Of a DNA stretch of 64,000 bases, positions 9,184-17,110 are shown one piece after another. Source of the stretch: Serratia sp. Ag1. GTDB lineage: Bacteria > Pseudomonadota > Gammaproteobacteria > Enterobacterales > Enterobacteriaceae. The notes under the pieces are model-generated. The model ran no database searches. It saw nothing but the letters and a program-made list of their open reading frames with translations, and was not told the DNA's origin. Position numbers and translations under genes: made by a program. The stretch's first letter is position 1; each line of letters begins with the position of its first letter. The stretch lies in the NCBI RefSeq assembly GCF_000743355.1, contig NZ_JQEI01000016.1:124001-188000 (forward strand), read 5' to 3'.

Positions 9184-9990
9184 ATGAATATCAAAGATTT
9201 TGTAAAATCGTCTAGCGCCAAACGGAAATATGTTTTCCCCTTTATGCCGCGCAATTTCCGCTTCATTGCCGCCTGGGGGCTGTTTATTCTGACGCCTTCC
9301 CTGCTGGCCGCCCCCAGCAGTGCCGACACCGCACGCAAGCAGATCCATGCCAGCGTTGTTGCCAGCGCAACCGCAGCAGTCAAGCAGGAAGGGAAGTCAC
9401 GTAACTGGCCGGAATATCAGGTGAAAATGAACGTTTTCATTCCGGCAGAAGCCACCCAATACGCTGCTTGCAGCCATCCGCCGACCATTTCAATGCCTGG
9501 GGGCGATCGCATCGATCTCAACCGGATGCGTTTTGACGTGCGCTGCGACGACAGCGGGGGGTGGAATGTGGCAGTGACGGTTAAACCGGATATCTACCTG
9601 CCGGTCGTGATTGCCAAGACGAGCCTGCCGCGTGGCCATGTCATCACGCCGTCGGACGTGAAAATCAAAAAGCACAACATCAGCAATAACCGTGGCGGTT
9701 TTGTCACCAACCCAGATGAGATCATGGGGCTGACCGTGAAGCGCAATTTGCGTGAACTACAGCCCATCAGCCTGACGCAGTTGGAAGGGCCGGTGCTGGT
9801 CGAACGTGGGCAAAGTGTGGTGATGATCGCCAGCCACAACGGGATTGAAGCGCGCACTATGGGCGTTGCCATGAAAAAAGGCCGCAAAGGCGAAGTGATC
9901 AAGGTTAAAAACAGCAGCAGCGGGCGTGAAGTGAGCGCCATTGTCGATGGGATTGGCGTGGTGCGCATGGTCTTTGCACCCGGTGACTAG
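9184..9990 (+). CDS. flgA: P-ring assembly chaperone FlgA (Flag-2 LfgA)
   Basis: FlgA is a periplasmic chaperone for FlgI. The C-terminal half holds the SAF/FlgA domain (LPRGHVITPSDVKIKKHN, then VKRNLRELQPISLTQLEGP) and ends in MGVAMKKGRKGEVIKVKNSSSGREVSA. The hydrophobic signal (FIAAWGLFILTPSLLAAP) begins at about residue 27 of the ORF starting at 9184. The ATG at 9244 (MPRNFRF) would give a normal-length signal peptide, so the start is uncertain; neither has a strong ribosome site. It is divergent from flgB. Confidence 0.9.
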   Translation: MNIKDFVKSSSAKRKYVFPFMPRNFRFIAAWGLFILTPSLLAAPSSADTARKQIHASVVASATAAVKQEGKSRNWPEYQVKMNVFIPAEATQYAACSHPPTISMPGGDRIDLNRMRFDVRCDDSGGWNVAVTVKPDIYLPVVIAKTSLPRGHVITPSDVKIKKHNISNNRGGFVTNPDEIMGLTVKRNLRELQPISLTQLEGPVLVERGQSVVMIASHNGIEARTMGVAMKKGRKGEVIKVKNSSSGREVSAIVDGIGVVRMVFAPGD

Positions 9991-10050
9991 GCTGTGTTCC
10001 GTCAATGTCCGTAGTGCTGCCGCAGACCCAAAACTATTTTCAATTCGCAT

Positions 10051-10078
10051 TAAAGTTATGCCTTCATTGGGTCGCTCA
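10051..10078 (+). promoter_or_regulatory. Possible sigma-28 type promoter upstream of flgM
   Basis: TAAAGTTA at 10051-10058, a 12-base spacer, and GTCGCTCA resemble the flagellar sigma-28 consensus TAAAGTTT-N11-GCCGATAA. The -35 half is strong; the -10 half matches 5 of 8 and the spacer is one base long. Primary-system flgM also has its own late promoter, so the position makes sense. Confidence 0.35.
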
Positions 10079-10152
10079 TTTATAGGCAAGGAAGTAGGAA
10101 AAAATATTTCCTCTCAGTAGAAAGCCCATATGGGCACGATCGGAGAGCAGCA

Positions 10153-10428
10153 ATGAAAGTTCCACCCAGTACTTATAACGTCGCTCTAGCGGCGACTAAC
10201 ACAACAAATGTAACAAGGAAAGTTGAAGCTCAAATGACGGAAGAGTTGATGGTTAAACCAAGCAGCGCCATTGATCCTGCTCTCGGCGAAGCGCAAAGCC
10301 AGTTGTCCAGGCTGCCCGACGTCGACACAGAACGCATCGCAGAAATGAAAGATGCCATCAAGGCAGGAAAGCTCAACATCGATCTGGATGAGCTGACCAG
10401 TGCAATACAGCAATATTACCAGAGGTAG
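10153..10428 (+). CDS. flgM: Anti-sigma-28 factor FlgM (Flag-2 LfgM)
   Basis: FlgM binds and holds the flagellar sigma-28 factor until hook completion allows it to be exported. The 91-residue protein has a disordered N-terminal half and the typical C-terminal sigma-binding helices (VDTERIAEMKDAIKAGKLNI, then DLDELTSAIQQYY). In Flag-2 the target is presumably the LafS sigma factor encoded outside this window. flgN follows after 2 bases. Confidence 0.85.
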   Translation: MKVPPSTYNVALAATNTTNVTRKVEAQMTEELMVKPSSAIDPALGEAQSQLSRLPDVDTERIAEMKDAIKAGKLNIDLDELTSAIQQYYQR

Positions 10429-10430
10429 CA

Positions 10431-10868
10431 ATGAGCAATAACAGCCAGCGTGTCAAACTCCTGATCAACGACATGATCAGCGATCATCACGCTTATTCAG
10501 AACTTAACCAGTTGCTTGAACAGCAGCGCCAACTGATCATCGGCCGCAAGGCAGCAGAGTTGGACACGCTGAACGACCGCCTGATCGAGATCTACCAACA
10601 ACTGTCGAAGAGTGCCCAGCAGCGTTACAGGCTTCTTCAGCAATTGGGGGTTTCTGCTGGCCCGCAAGGGATCCAGGCACTGCTTGCCCGTCTCCCGGCA
10701 CCACACCAGGGCAAAGTGAGTGCGCTGTGGAAAGATCTGGAGCAGCAGACCGTACATTGCAAGCGCATCAACGAAGGCAACGGCGCGTTGCTCGGTATGC
10801 AGCATGACATTCTGCAAAACCTGATCAACAGCGGCGAACCTGAAAACTGGTTGTATCAGCAGGCTTGA
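10431..10868 (+). CDS. flgN: FlgK/FlgL export chaperone FlgN (Flag-2 LfgN)
   Basis: FlgN is a cytoplasmic chaperone that delivers the junction proteins FlgK and FlgL to the export apparatus. The protein is 145 residues long and almost entirely helical, with the long helix LNQLLEQQRQLIIGRKAAELDTLNDRLIEIYQQL at about 26-59. It is the last gene of the rightward flgAMN unit and is followed directly by a strong hairpin. Confidence 0.85.
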   Translation: MSNNSQRVKLLINDMISDHHAYSELNQLLEQQRQLIIGRKAAELDTLNDRLIEIYQQLSKSAQQRYRLLQQLGVSAGPQGIQALLARLPAPHQGKVSALWKDLEQQTVHCKRINEGNGALLGMQHDILQNLINSGEPENWLYQQA

Positions 10869-10900
10869 TATCACCGGCGTAATGCCGGTGATATTCTCCT
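10868..10900 (+). terminator. Hairpin terminator after flgN
   Basis: ATATCACCGGC (10868-10878), loop GTAAT, GCCGGTGATAT (10884-10894) form an 11-bp stem followed by a pyrimidine-rich tail. It overlaps the flgN stop codon. Confidence 0.65.
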
Positions 10901-10979
10901 CTTGCTTCTCTCCCGCTCTTCATTCTCTCTTGGGTATATTCCAGACATCGACCACATGCTGGTATTACTCGGGGATTAA

Positions 10980-11123
10980 ATGCGTAAACTCGATCACAAG
11001 CCAGATAATCTCACCGCTCCCCTTGTAGCGGTACGGGTCGAACTCCTTGGGTACACCGGGACGGTGGGAAAGAGATGGCAGCGGATGGTATTCAGAATAA
11101 CTGGAGAGTGGGGCAGGGTGTAA
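10980..11123 (+). other. Small open frame of 47 codons, status unknown
   Basis: An ATG at 10980 with a CGGGG just upstream opens a frame encoding MRKLDHKPDNLTAPLVAVRV and ending at TAA 11123. I do not recognise it. It lies in the gap between flgN and the orphan antitoxin and may be residual cargo or chance. The rest of the 10901-11183 gap shows nothing but the hairpin at 11141. Confidence 0.2.
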
Positions 11124-11140
11124 GGTAAGACGTGAGTCAT

Positions 11141-11169
11141 GCGCCAGTTATCATAACTATAACTGGCGC
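11141..11169. repeat. Perfect 11-bp inverted repeat downstream of the antitoxin gene
   Basis: GCGCCAGTTAT (11141-11151) and ATAACTGGCGC (11159-11169) pair perfectly around a 7-base loop. It lies 15 bases beyond the higA-like stop and could terminate that transcript, although no T-run follows on either strand. Confidence 0.6.
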
Positions 11170-11183
11170 GGAAAGTGCGGCCC

Positions 11184-11471
11184 TTATGCAGCATGTAGCC
11201 TATGCAGCCTTGAAATATCAACAGCCTGCTGAGCCTGCCAGAGATCATAATCGACTTGCATGCCCATCCAAACCTGCGCAGAACTACCAACAACTGCGGA
11301 AAGCCGTAACGCCATTTCAGGGGACATATCTGACTGACCGGTGATCAAGCGCTGTACTGTTGACGGCGCAACGCCTAATTCTTTAGCGAGTGCCCTGGCG
11401 CTCAGATTAAGCGCTTCCATAGTCTCTTTTACCAGTCGCCCCGGATGGGGCGGATTATGCATCATAGCCAT
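11184..11471 (-). CDS. higA: Orphan HigA-family antitoxin / XRE-type regulator
   Basis: This 95-residue protein is a helix-turn-helix antitoxin of the HigA/VapI type. It opens with NPPHPGRLVKETMEALNLSARALAKELGV and continues SPEMALRLSAVVG and the tail motif VWMGMQVDYDLWQAQQ. In HigBA modules the toxin gene lies just upstream; here only the toxin C-terminus remains (11471-11512). The gene sits in the convergent gap between flgN and fliJ and has no flagellar role by sequence. It may autoregulate or neutralise a HigB encoded elsewhere. Confidence 0.85.
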   Translation of the reverse strand: MAMMHNPPHPGRLVKETMEALNLSARALAKELGVAPSTVQRLITGQSDMSPEMALRLSAVVGSSAQVWMGMQVDYDLWQAQQAVDISRLHRLHAA

Positions 11472-11512
11472 CAGTGATAATCCTCATAATTGACCACATA
11501 AACATCACTATA
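11471..11512 (-). pseudogene. Remnant of a HigB-type toxin gene (last ~13 codons)
   Basis: In the frame ending at the TGA that overlaps the higA ATG (TGATG), the codons read YSDVYVVNYEDYH-stop. This resembles the usual HigB C-terminus (..DVEIVDYH-stop). A TAG occurs immediately upstream in this frame and no ribonuclease body is present before fliJ. The 5' part of the toxin gene therefore appears deleted. The overlap with the antitoxin start is the normal HigBA arrangement. Confidence 0.65.
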
Positions 11513-11546
11513 CTACTTTTGATGCACCTCAAGCGGCTAAGCTGTG

Positions 11547-11984
11547 TTATTGCTCCGCCAGTCGCTGACGCAGCCAACATTGGGCAGAAATGGCGTCGGT
11601 ATTTTTTTGTTCGCTGCGTTGACGATCGAGCGCCTGCGCGCGTTTGTGCCCGTCAAGCACCAGCTCCAGGCTTTTTTCTCGCTTGGCTTCCGCCAACAGC
11701 GCACCCTGCAGTTTTTTCGCTTCCGTCTTGGCCAGCGCCTGCTCCTGTTTTTGCCAGTCAATCACCCGCTGAATATTACGTTTGTAACCTGAGTGGTTGC
11801 TCATCAGCACCGGATTGTACTCTGACGAATCCTGTACGCCAGCCGCCAGGCTGGTGAGGGTGGATATATTACTTTCATAACGTTGGCAGCGCTGGCGCTG
11901 GGATGCCAGCTGTAGCTGCAAATCCTGCACCGAGCGCTGGCGCAACAGACGCAGTTGCTCCAGTGTGGGAATAAATTGACTCAT
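11547..11984 (-). CDS. fliJ: Flagellar export protein FliJ (Flag-2 LfiJ)
   Basis: FliJ is the coiled-coil stalk that couples the FliI ATPase to the export gate. The protein has 145 residues and is nearly all helix, with heptad-rich stretches (LRLLRQRSVQDLQLQLASQRQR near 12-33 and QKQEQALAKTEAKKLQGALLAEAK near 78-101). It ends the lafK-fliEFGHIJ run and starts 4 bases after the fliI stop. Confidence 0.85.
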   Translation of the reverse strand: MSQFIPTLEQLRLLRQRSVQDLQLQLASQRQRCQRYESNISTLTSLAAGVQDSSEYNPVLMSNHSGYKRNIQRVIDWQKQEQALAKTEAKKLQGALLAEAKREKSLELVLDGHKRAQALDRQRSEQKNTDAISAQCWLRQRLAEQ

Positions 11985-11988
11985 ACGC

Positions 11989-13308
11989 TTACCCCGCTTG
12001 TGCTAATAACGTCAGGTTTTCTATGGTGTTATCGAGCAACGCGGCATCCCGTACTTCTTGCTGCAAAAATTGATTGATCGCCGGAGCCAGCTTCACGGCC
12101 CGATCTGCCGTTGCGTCAGCGCCCGCCACATATCCCCCAAGAGGGATCAACGGTTTGATGCTTTGATACTCGCCATACAACTGTTTGATGGTACGTGCTG
12201 CCAATTGATGTTCACGTTTCGTCACCTGGCTCATACAGCGGCTGATGGATTGACTGATATCGATCGCCGGATAATGTCCGGCCTCCGCTAAATGGCGCGA
12301 AAGCACAATATGACCATCCAACACCGCACGGGCACAGTCGACGATCGGATCCTGCTGATCGTCACCTTCTGCCAATACCGTATAGATGGCCGTCATGGTC
12401 CCGCTGGCATCGCTGTTGCCCGCGCTTTCCACCAAGCGTGGGATCATGCTGAACGCCGAAGGCGGATAGCCTTTGGTTGCCGGCGGCTCCCCGAGCGACA
12501 GCGCGATTTCACGCTGGGCCATGGCATAACGGGTCAGGGAATCCACCAGGAGCAGCACATCTTTTCCTTTGTCACGATAATAGCTGGCAATGGTATGACA
12601 CAGCTCGGTGGCTTTAATCCGCATCAGCGGTGACTCATCGGCAGGGGCTGCGACAATCACCGACTTAGCCAACCCTTCGGCCTGTAAGGCATTATCGATA
12701 AATTCTTTCACTTCGCGCCCACGCTCGCCGATCAGCCCAACCACCACCACTTCGGCTTTGGTATAACGGGTTATCATGCCGAGCAGGACGCTTTTCCCCA
12801 CGCCGCTACCGGCCATCAGCCCGACGCGTTGGCCTTTGCCGATGGTCAGTAAGCCGTTAATCGCACGAACCCCGACATCCAGGGGCTCTTCCACCGGCTG
12901 ACGCGTCAGCGGATGCACTTGCGCACACTGTAGCGGCAGCGTGGTGTCGCCGCCGAGCTTGCCCTTATCATCAATGGGTTCCCCTAAACCGTTCACCACG
13001 CGCCCCAGCCAGCGATCGCCGATCTGCACGCCCTCTTGCTTGGCGGCAGGGAACACGCGCGCACCAGCAATCAGCCCGGTAGGATGTTTAAACGGCATCA
13101 ACCAGGTCATATCGCGATCGAACCCCACCACCTGGGCGTCAATCATTTCATTGTCGACGCTTTCCACCTGGCACAGTTGGCCAACCGCCAGGCGGCAGCC
13201 AACACACTCGAGCAAAATGCCTTTTACCCGTACCAGACGGCCCGCCACGCGTGCCAGATTGATATTCTCAATTGAGCGTAACGCCTGTTCAAACTCGATA
13301 TCACTCAT
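11989..13308 (-). CDS. fliI: Flagellar export ATPase FliI (Flag-2 LfiI)
   Basis: FliI is the F1-beta-like ATPase of the flagellar type III exporter, acting at the cytoplasmic base. The 439-residue protein has Walker A GSGVGKS (about residues 166-172), the GERGREVKEFI segment, Walker B LLLVDSLTRYAMAQREI, and the family loop LGEPPATKGYPPSAFSMIPRL. It overlaps the end of fliH by 8 bases. Confidence 0.95.
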   Translation of the reverse strand: MSDIEFEQALRSIENINLARVAGRLVRVKGILLECVGCRLAVGQLCQVESVDNEMIDAQVVGFDRDMTWLMPFKHPTGLIAGARVFPAAKQEGVQIGDRWLGRVVNGLGEPIDDKGKLGGDTTLPLQCAQVHPLTRQPVEEPLDVGVRAINGLLTIGKGQRVGLMAGSGVGKSVLLGMITRYTKAEVVVVGLIGERGREVKEFIDNALQAEGLAKSVIVAAPADESPLMRIKATELCHTIASYYRDKGKDVLLLVDSLTRYAMAQREIALSLGEPPATKGYPPSAFSMIPRLVESAGNSDASGTMTAIYTVLAEGDDQQDPIVDCARAVLDGHIVLSRHLAEAGHYPAIDISQSISRCMSQVTKREHQLAARTIKQLYGEYQSIKPLIPLGGYVAGADATADRAVKLAPAINQFLQQEVRDAALLDNTIENLTLLAQAG

Positions 13309-14044
13309 CTTTGGTTTCCGGTAAAAGGGTATCTTTCAGTACCTCGAGACACTGTTCCAAGCGGTGCTGACAGCCAATGTCCATTTCACTGGTATCGGTG
13401 ACAACGCGGCACTCGCCGGGAGCCAGATCGGGATCGGCCATCAGGCCCCACTGTTGGGCACGCTGGGGATCGGCATCGCTGATGCGGCGGAATTCGTCGC
13501 TGTTAAGCTGAACGCGGATCTGCTCAGGCTGCTGTGGCAAACTGCTTAACGCCTCTTCCACTAACGCCAGCAACTGCGTCGGCTGTAGCGCTAGCTCGCA
13601 GCGGATCACCTGGCGGGTGACTTTCTCTACCAGTTGCAGCAGTTCTTCACGGCGGCGCTGTTCGTAGTGGGCCAGATACTGGTTTAGCTCCTGCGCCACG
13701 TCTTCCAGCGGTTTAGCTGCTTCGTCAAACTGTTGTTTGGCTTGCAGCTTGCCCTCGTTGTTCCCTTTGCGCAGCCCCTCGTCATGGCCGAGGCGCACGC
13801 CTTCCTGATACCCTTCCTGCTTGCCTTCCTCCATCCCTTGGGCGAACCCACGGTTTAAACCATCCTGGAAACCTTGCATCAATTGCTGCTGATAAGCGGC
13901 CGGATCGCGTATTTCCAGCGAGTCGCTGGCCGTGTGCGCCCAATGGCGGCGCAGTGGCGGGAACTTGTGCAGCCGTGGCTTGATCACCGCTTGTCGGCGC
14001 GTCGTGAGCGCCGAAAGCGAGGTATCCTGTAACTTTTTGAACAT
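13301..14044 (-). CDS. fliH: FliI regulator FliH with a long glycine-periodic segment (Flag-2 LfiH)
   Basis: FliH holds FliI inactive and links it to FliN and the export gate. The 247-residue protein carries an unbroken run of eleven glycines spaced exactly four residues apart, from Gly58 to Gly98 (..MQGFQDGLNRGFAQG..), the GxxxG repeat typical of FliH and here unusually regular. The C-terminal half (EELLQLVEKVTRQVIRCEL, then PEQIRVQLNSDEF) matches the V-ATPase E-like domain. It overlaps fliI and lies 3 bases after fliG. Confidence 0.92.
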   Translation of the reverse strand: MFKKLQDTSLSALTTRRQAVIKPRLHKFPPLRRHWAHTASDSLEIRDPAAYQQQLMQGFQDGLNRGFAQGMEEGKQEGYQEGVRLGHDEGLRKGNNEGKLQAKQQFDEAAKPLEDVAQELNQYLAHYEQRRREELLQLVEKVTRQVIRCELALQPTQLLALVEEALSSLPQQPEQIRVQLNSDEFRRISDADPQRAQQWGLMADPDLAPGECRVVTDTSEMDIGCQHRLEQCLEVLKDTLLPETKDE

Positions 14045-14047
14045 GCT

Positions 14048-15079
14048 TTACTCCATGGTCTGTTCAGCAAACAGCTGAACCTGCAGTTCGCCTTCTTCTG
14101 CCAATTGCCGAACTGTACCCATAATCTCTTTACGCACCTGCTCAATGCGGCTGACCGGTACCGGCCCCAGACGTGAGGCGGTACTTTGCAGCAGTTGCAC
14201 CTGGCGCTTCGGCATGACGTTGAAAATCGCCTGACGCAGCACAGGTTCGGTGCCTTTGAGTGCCACCGCCCATTCTTCTATCGCCACCTCTTCCAGCAGA
14301 CGCTGCAAGGTCTCTTCGCTTTGGCGGCTGAGGATAAAGAATTCGTACATTTTATCTTTCAGCTCATCCATCACTTCTTCGTCACGCTGGCGGAGTTGAT
14401 CCAGCAGTTGCTGCTGGTTGTCCGGGATACGGTTAACAATGTTAGCCGCGTGCTTGATCCCCATCACTTTAGAGCCGTGCTCGGAGAGGACGGCCACACC
14501 GCGATCGATCAGGCGATCCAGTTCATCAATGACATCACGGTTCACATCATCAAGTTTGGCAATACGGTACAGAATTTCATCCTGGCGATCTGCGGGTAGC
14601 TGGCTCAGCACGCTGGCAGCCACATCCGGCGGCAAAAATGCCAGGAAAACCGCTTGCAGCTGCAAGTGTTCCTGATCGATCAGTGCCGCCAGTTGCGGGG
14701 TATCCACCCACTGCAGGCGCGCCATGCGGTAACGGATTTCGTCGCCGTAGATACCGTTGATCACGCTGCTGGCAATCTCCCCACCCAGGGCTTTTTCCAG
14801 AATACTGCGCAGATAGGTGCGCGATGCGCCGTTGATGCCGCTTTGTTCGCGATAATCCTGAAAAAAGTTGTTCATCGCCTGGCGTGCCTGGGGGACTTTC
14901 ACCCCGTGCAAACGCGCCATGGTTTCGCTTAGCAGTAAGACCTCTTCGCGGCTCAGCTTCTGCATCACTTGTGCAGCGGCATCTTCGCCGACGCTGAGCA
15001 GGAGGATCGCCGCCTGTTCGATACGTGGGCGACCGCTGTTGGTACTACTATTACTGTTGTGTGCTGTTGCTTCGCTCAT
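14048..15079 (-). CDS. fliG: Flagellar motor switch protein FliG (Flag-2 LfiG)
   Basis: FliG is the rotor protein that contacts the stator and generates torque. The 343-residue protein begins with the FliF-binding domain (QAAILLLSVGEDAAAQVMQKL at about 22-42). The middle armadillo region includes SEHGSKVMGIKHAANIVNR. The C-terminal torque domain runs LKDKMYEFFILSRQSEETLQ, then EEWAVALKGTEPVLRQAIF. Its start overlaps the end of fliF by 29 bases, suggesting coupled synthesis of MS ring and rotor. Confidence 0.94.
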   Translation of the reverse strand: MSEATAHNSNSSTNSGRPRIEQAAILLLSVGEDAAAQVMQKLSREEVLLLSETMARLHGVKVPQARQAMNNFFQDYREQSGINGASRTYLRSILEKALGGEIASSVINGIYGDEIRYRMARLQWVDTPQLAALIDQEHLQLQAVFLAFLPPDVAASVLSQLPADRQDEILYRIAKLDDVNRDVIDELDRLIDRGVAVLSEHGSKVMGIKHAANIVNRIPDNQQQLLDQLRQRDEEVMDELKDKMYEFFILSRQSEETLQRLLEEVAIEEWAVALKGTEPVLRQAIFNVMPKRQVQLLQSTASRLGPVPVSRIEQVRKEIMGTVRQLAEEGELQVQLFAEQTME

Positions 15080-16706
15080 TACTGTTAATCCACTGTTTTA
15101 ATACTTCAGCTACGCGTTCTGTCTCGCTTTGGGCAAGCATCTGCAGGTATTCCACTTTGGTCTCCAGACCGGAGCTTTGCGGTGGCAAATTGTCTTCGTT
15201 CTGGAACGAGGCACTCGGTAAGCCCGGCGTCAATGTCCCTTCACGTTTTGCTGTATCGGTTTCCAGCAAGGCGGTATCGATGCTCGGTTCCGGCAGTTCC
15301 GCCACCTCGCTTGACTGCCGCTGGGTGACCCGCAGCATCAGCGGACGTACGCCAAACAGCAACGTCAACAGCGCCAGCAGACCAATGCCCCCCATCTGCC
15401 CCCAATATTGAATCGCAGGGTCCTGCCACCAGTTCAACACCGGTACTTCAACAGGCGCTGGGCGGGTAAATGCCATCAGATCCAGCGTCAGTGAATCACC
15501 GCGCTCTTTATCAATACCTGCCGCTTCTTCCACCAGCCGGGTCAGGCTGGCGATCTTCTCTGGCGTAATGTCGGCCAGTGCCGGAGCGGTTTGATCCAGG
15601 GCTACTGCGACACGCATTTTCTCCAGTTGAAAACCGGGGTAGCGGGTATGGCGAATTTCGCGATCGTAGGCGTATTTACGCTGCTCCTGATTACGGTTGC
15701 TCAGCGAGCGGGGATCGGTGGTTTGCGCCGTGTTGCCTGCCTGCCCAGCTTGGGCTGGCGGGGTAGCCGGGCGATTGCTCAAGGAGCCAGGGATACCGAT
15801 CGCCATTTCATTGGTCATATTCTCCTGGCTGATGTTTTCGTCAGTAATACGCCCCTCTTTACCCAAGCGTTCCTGCGTCTCCTCCACGCTGCTCATATTG
15901 ACCTGCGGAGCCGCGCTGATGCGGAAATGATTCGCACCGACCAGAGAGGTCAACAGTACGGATACGTTCTTTTCGGTATCGGCTTTCAGACGCTGGGTGA
16001 CATCGTTACCCTGCCGGATCCCCATCAGGTTGTTGTTTTGGATGTTTTCAGACAGAAGATTGCCGTTCTGATCCACCACCCGCACATTGCTGCTCTTCAT
16101 GCCCGGCACGCTGCCTGACACCAGTTGCACAATGGCGGCGACCTGCGGATCGTCAAGCTGTTTGCCCGCCCGCAGTTGTACGATCACCGATGCGCTGCTT
16201 TCCGGTTTGTTGCTCATCACAAAAGAGCTGGCTTCACTCAGCCCCAGATGCACGCGGGCGGAATCCACGGGATCCAGCCCCATGATGCTTTTTGACAGCT
16301 CACCTTCCAGGCTGCGCTTATAACGCACGTTCTGCACAAATTGGCTGCTGCCGAGCAACTCTTCTTTATCCATCAGTTCGTAGCCTTCCGGCAGCACGGC
16401 ACTGATACCTTTTGCGGCTAACGCCATCCGTGCGCGCGCCAGTTTGCTTTCTGGCACCAGAATCTGACCGCTGTCTGGATTGACACGATAGCTGATGTTT
16501 TCGGTACCTAGCGCTTCAACCACTTGCGCGGTTGGCAACTTCTCATTGGCGCCGTACAAGGCAACGTAACCGGGTTCGGAACGCCACAGTGACGTGACAA
16601 TGGCTCCGGTCAGCACCAGTACGGCACCACCTATCAGCCATTTATTTCTGTTGTTGCCACCCGTAGATAACAGAGCGGCAAATTGAGTTTTGATTTTATC
16701 TAGCAC
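15051..16706 (-). CDS. fliF: Flagellar MS-ring protein FliF (Flag-2 LfiF)
   Basis: FliF forms the MS ring in the inner membrane. The 551-residue protein has a first membrane segment at about 24-41 (WLIGGAVLVLTGAIVTSL), the ring-building domains, the signature NQEQRKYAYDREIRHTRY near 345, and a second membrane segment near 432-452 (YWGQMGGIGLLALLTLLFGV). The cytoplasmic C-terminus binds FliG. Length is close to the 560 of Salmonella. Confidence 0.95.
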   Translation of the reverse strand: MLDKIKTQFAALLSTGGNNRNKWLIGGAVLVLTGAIVTSLWRSEPGYVALYGANEKLPTAQVVEALGTENISYRVNPDSGQILVPESKLARARMALAAKGISAVLPEGYELMDKEELLGSSQFVQNVRYKRSLEGELSKSIMGLDPVDSARVHLGLSEASSFVMSNKPESSASVIVQLRAGKQLDDPQVAAIVQLVSGSVPGMKSSNVRVVDQNGNLLSENIQNNNLMGIRQGNDVTQRLKADTEKNVSVLLTSLVGANHFRISAAPQVNMSSVEETQERLGKEGRITDENISQENMTNEMAIGIPGSLSNRPATPPAQAGQAGNTAQTTDPRSLSNRNQEQRKYAYDREIRHTRYPGFQLEKMRVAVALDQTAPALADITPEKIASLTRLVEEAAGIDKERGDSLTLDLMAFTRPAPVEVPVLNWWQDPAIQYWGQMGGIGLLALLTLLFGVRPLMLRVTQRQSSEVAELPEPSIDTALLETDTAKREGTLTPGLPSASFQNEDNLPPQSSGLETKVEYLQMLAQSETERVAEVLKQWINSNERSNSTQQ

Positions 16707-16716
16707 GGTAATAACC

Positions 16717-17091
16717 TTAGAGCGCCATGTTCATCACTTCATCCAGAGCCGTGGTGAGCTTATTGCGCACCTGCACCATTGCCGAAAACGCCACGCTGGC
16801 TTTTTGGCTTTCGATCATAGCGCCGGTCAAGTCGTCGCTTTGGCCGGTATCAATGGCCATTTGTCGTTCACTGGCGGAATGCTGTAGTTTGTTGACATTA
16901 TCGATAGCCTGCTCCATTACCTTGCCAAAAGAGGTAGGAGGGGTGACCGTAGTCACCAGGCCGCTTGGGCTTTGAGTAAAATCTGCCGAAGGAGCAATCG
17001 CTCCGTTAGTTGCACTGGCGGCCGCGTGTTGCATACGGTTTAACAGTTGCTGTTGTGTGGCGGATATGCCCAAACCGGAAATTTTTTCCAT
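16717..17091 (-). CDS. fliE: Hook-basal body complex protein FliE (Flag-2 LfiE)
   Basis: FliE joins the MS ring to the rod. It has 124 residues with a variable N-terminus and the conserved C-terminal part (TSFGKVMEQAIDNVNKLQHSA, then QKASVAFSAMVQVRNKLTTALDEVMNM). It lies directly downstream of lafK, so the order lafK-fliEFGHIJ matches other lateral flagellar clusters. Confidence 0.92.
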   Translation of the reverse strand: MEKISGLGISATQQQLLNRMQHAAASATNGAIAPSADFTQSPSGLVTTVTPPTSFGKVMEQAIDNVNKLQHSASERQMAIDTGQSDDLTGAMIESQKASVAFSAMVQVRNKLTTALDEVMNMAL

Positions 17092-17110
17092 GCTTTAATA
17101 CCTCTGAAAT

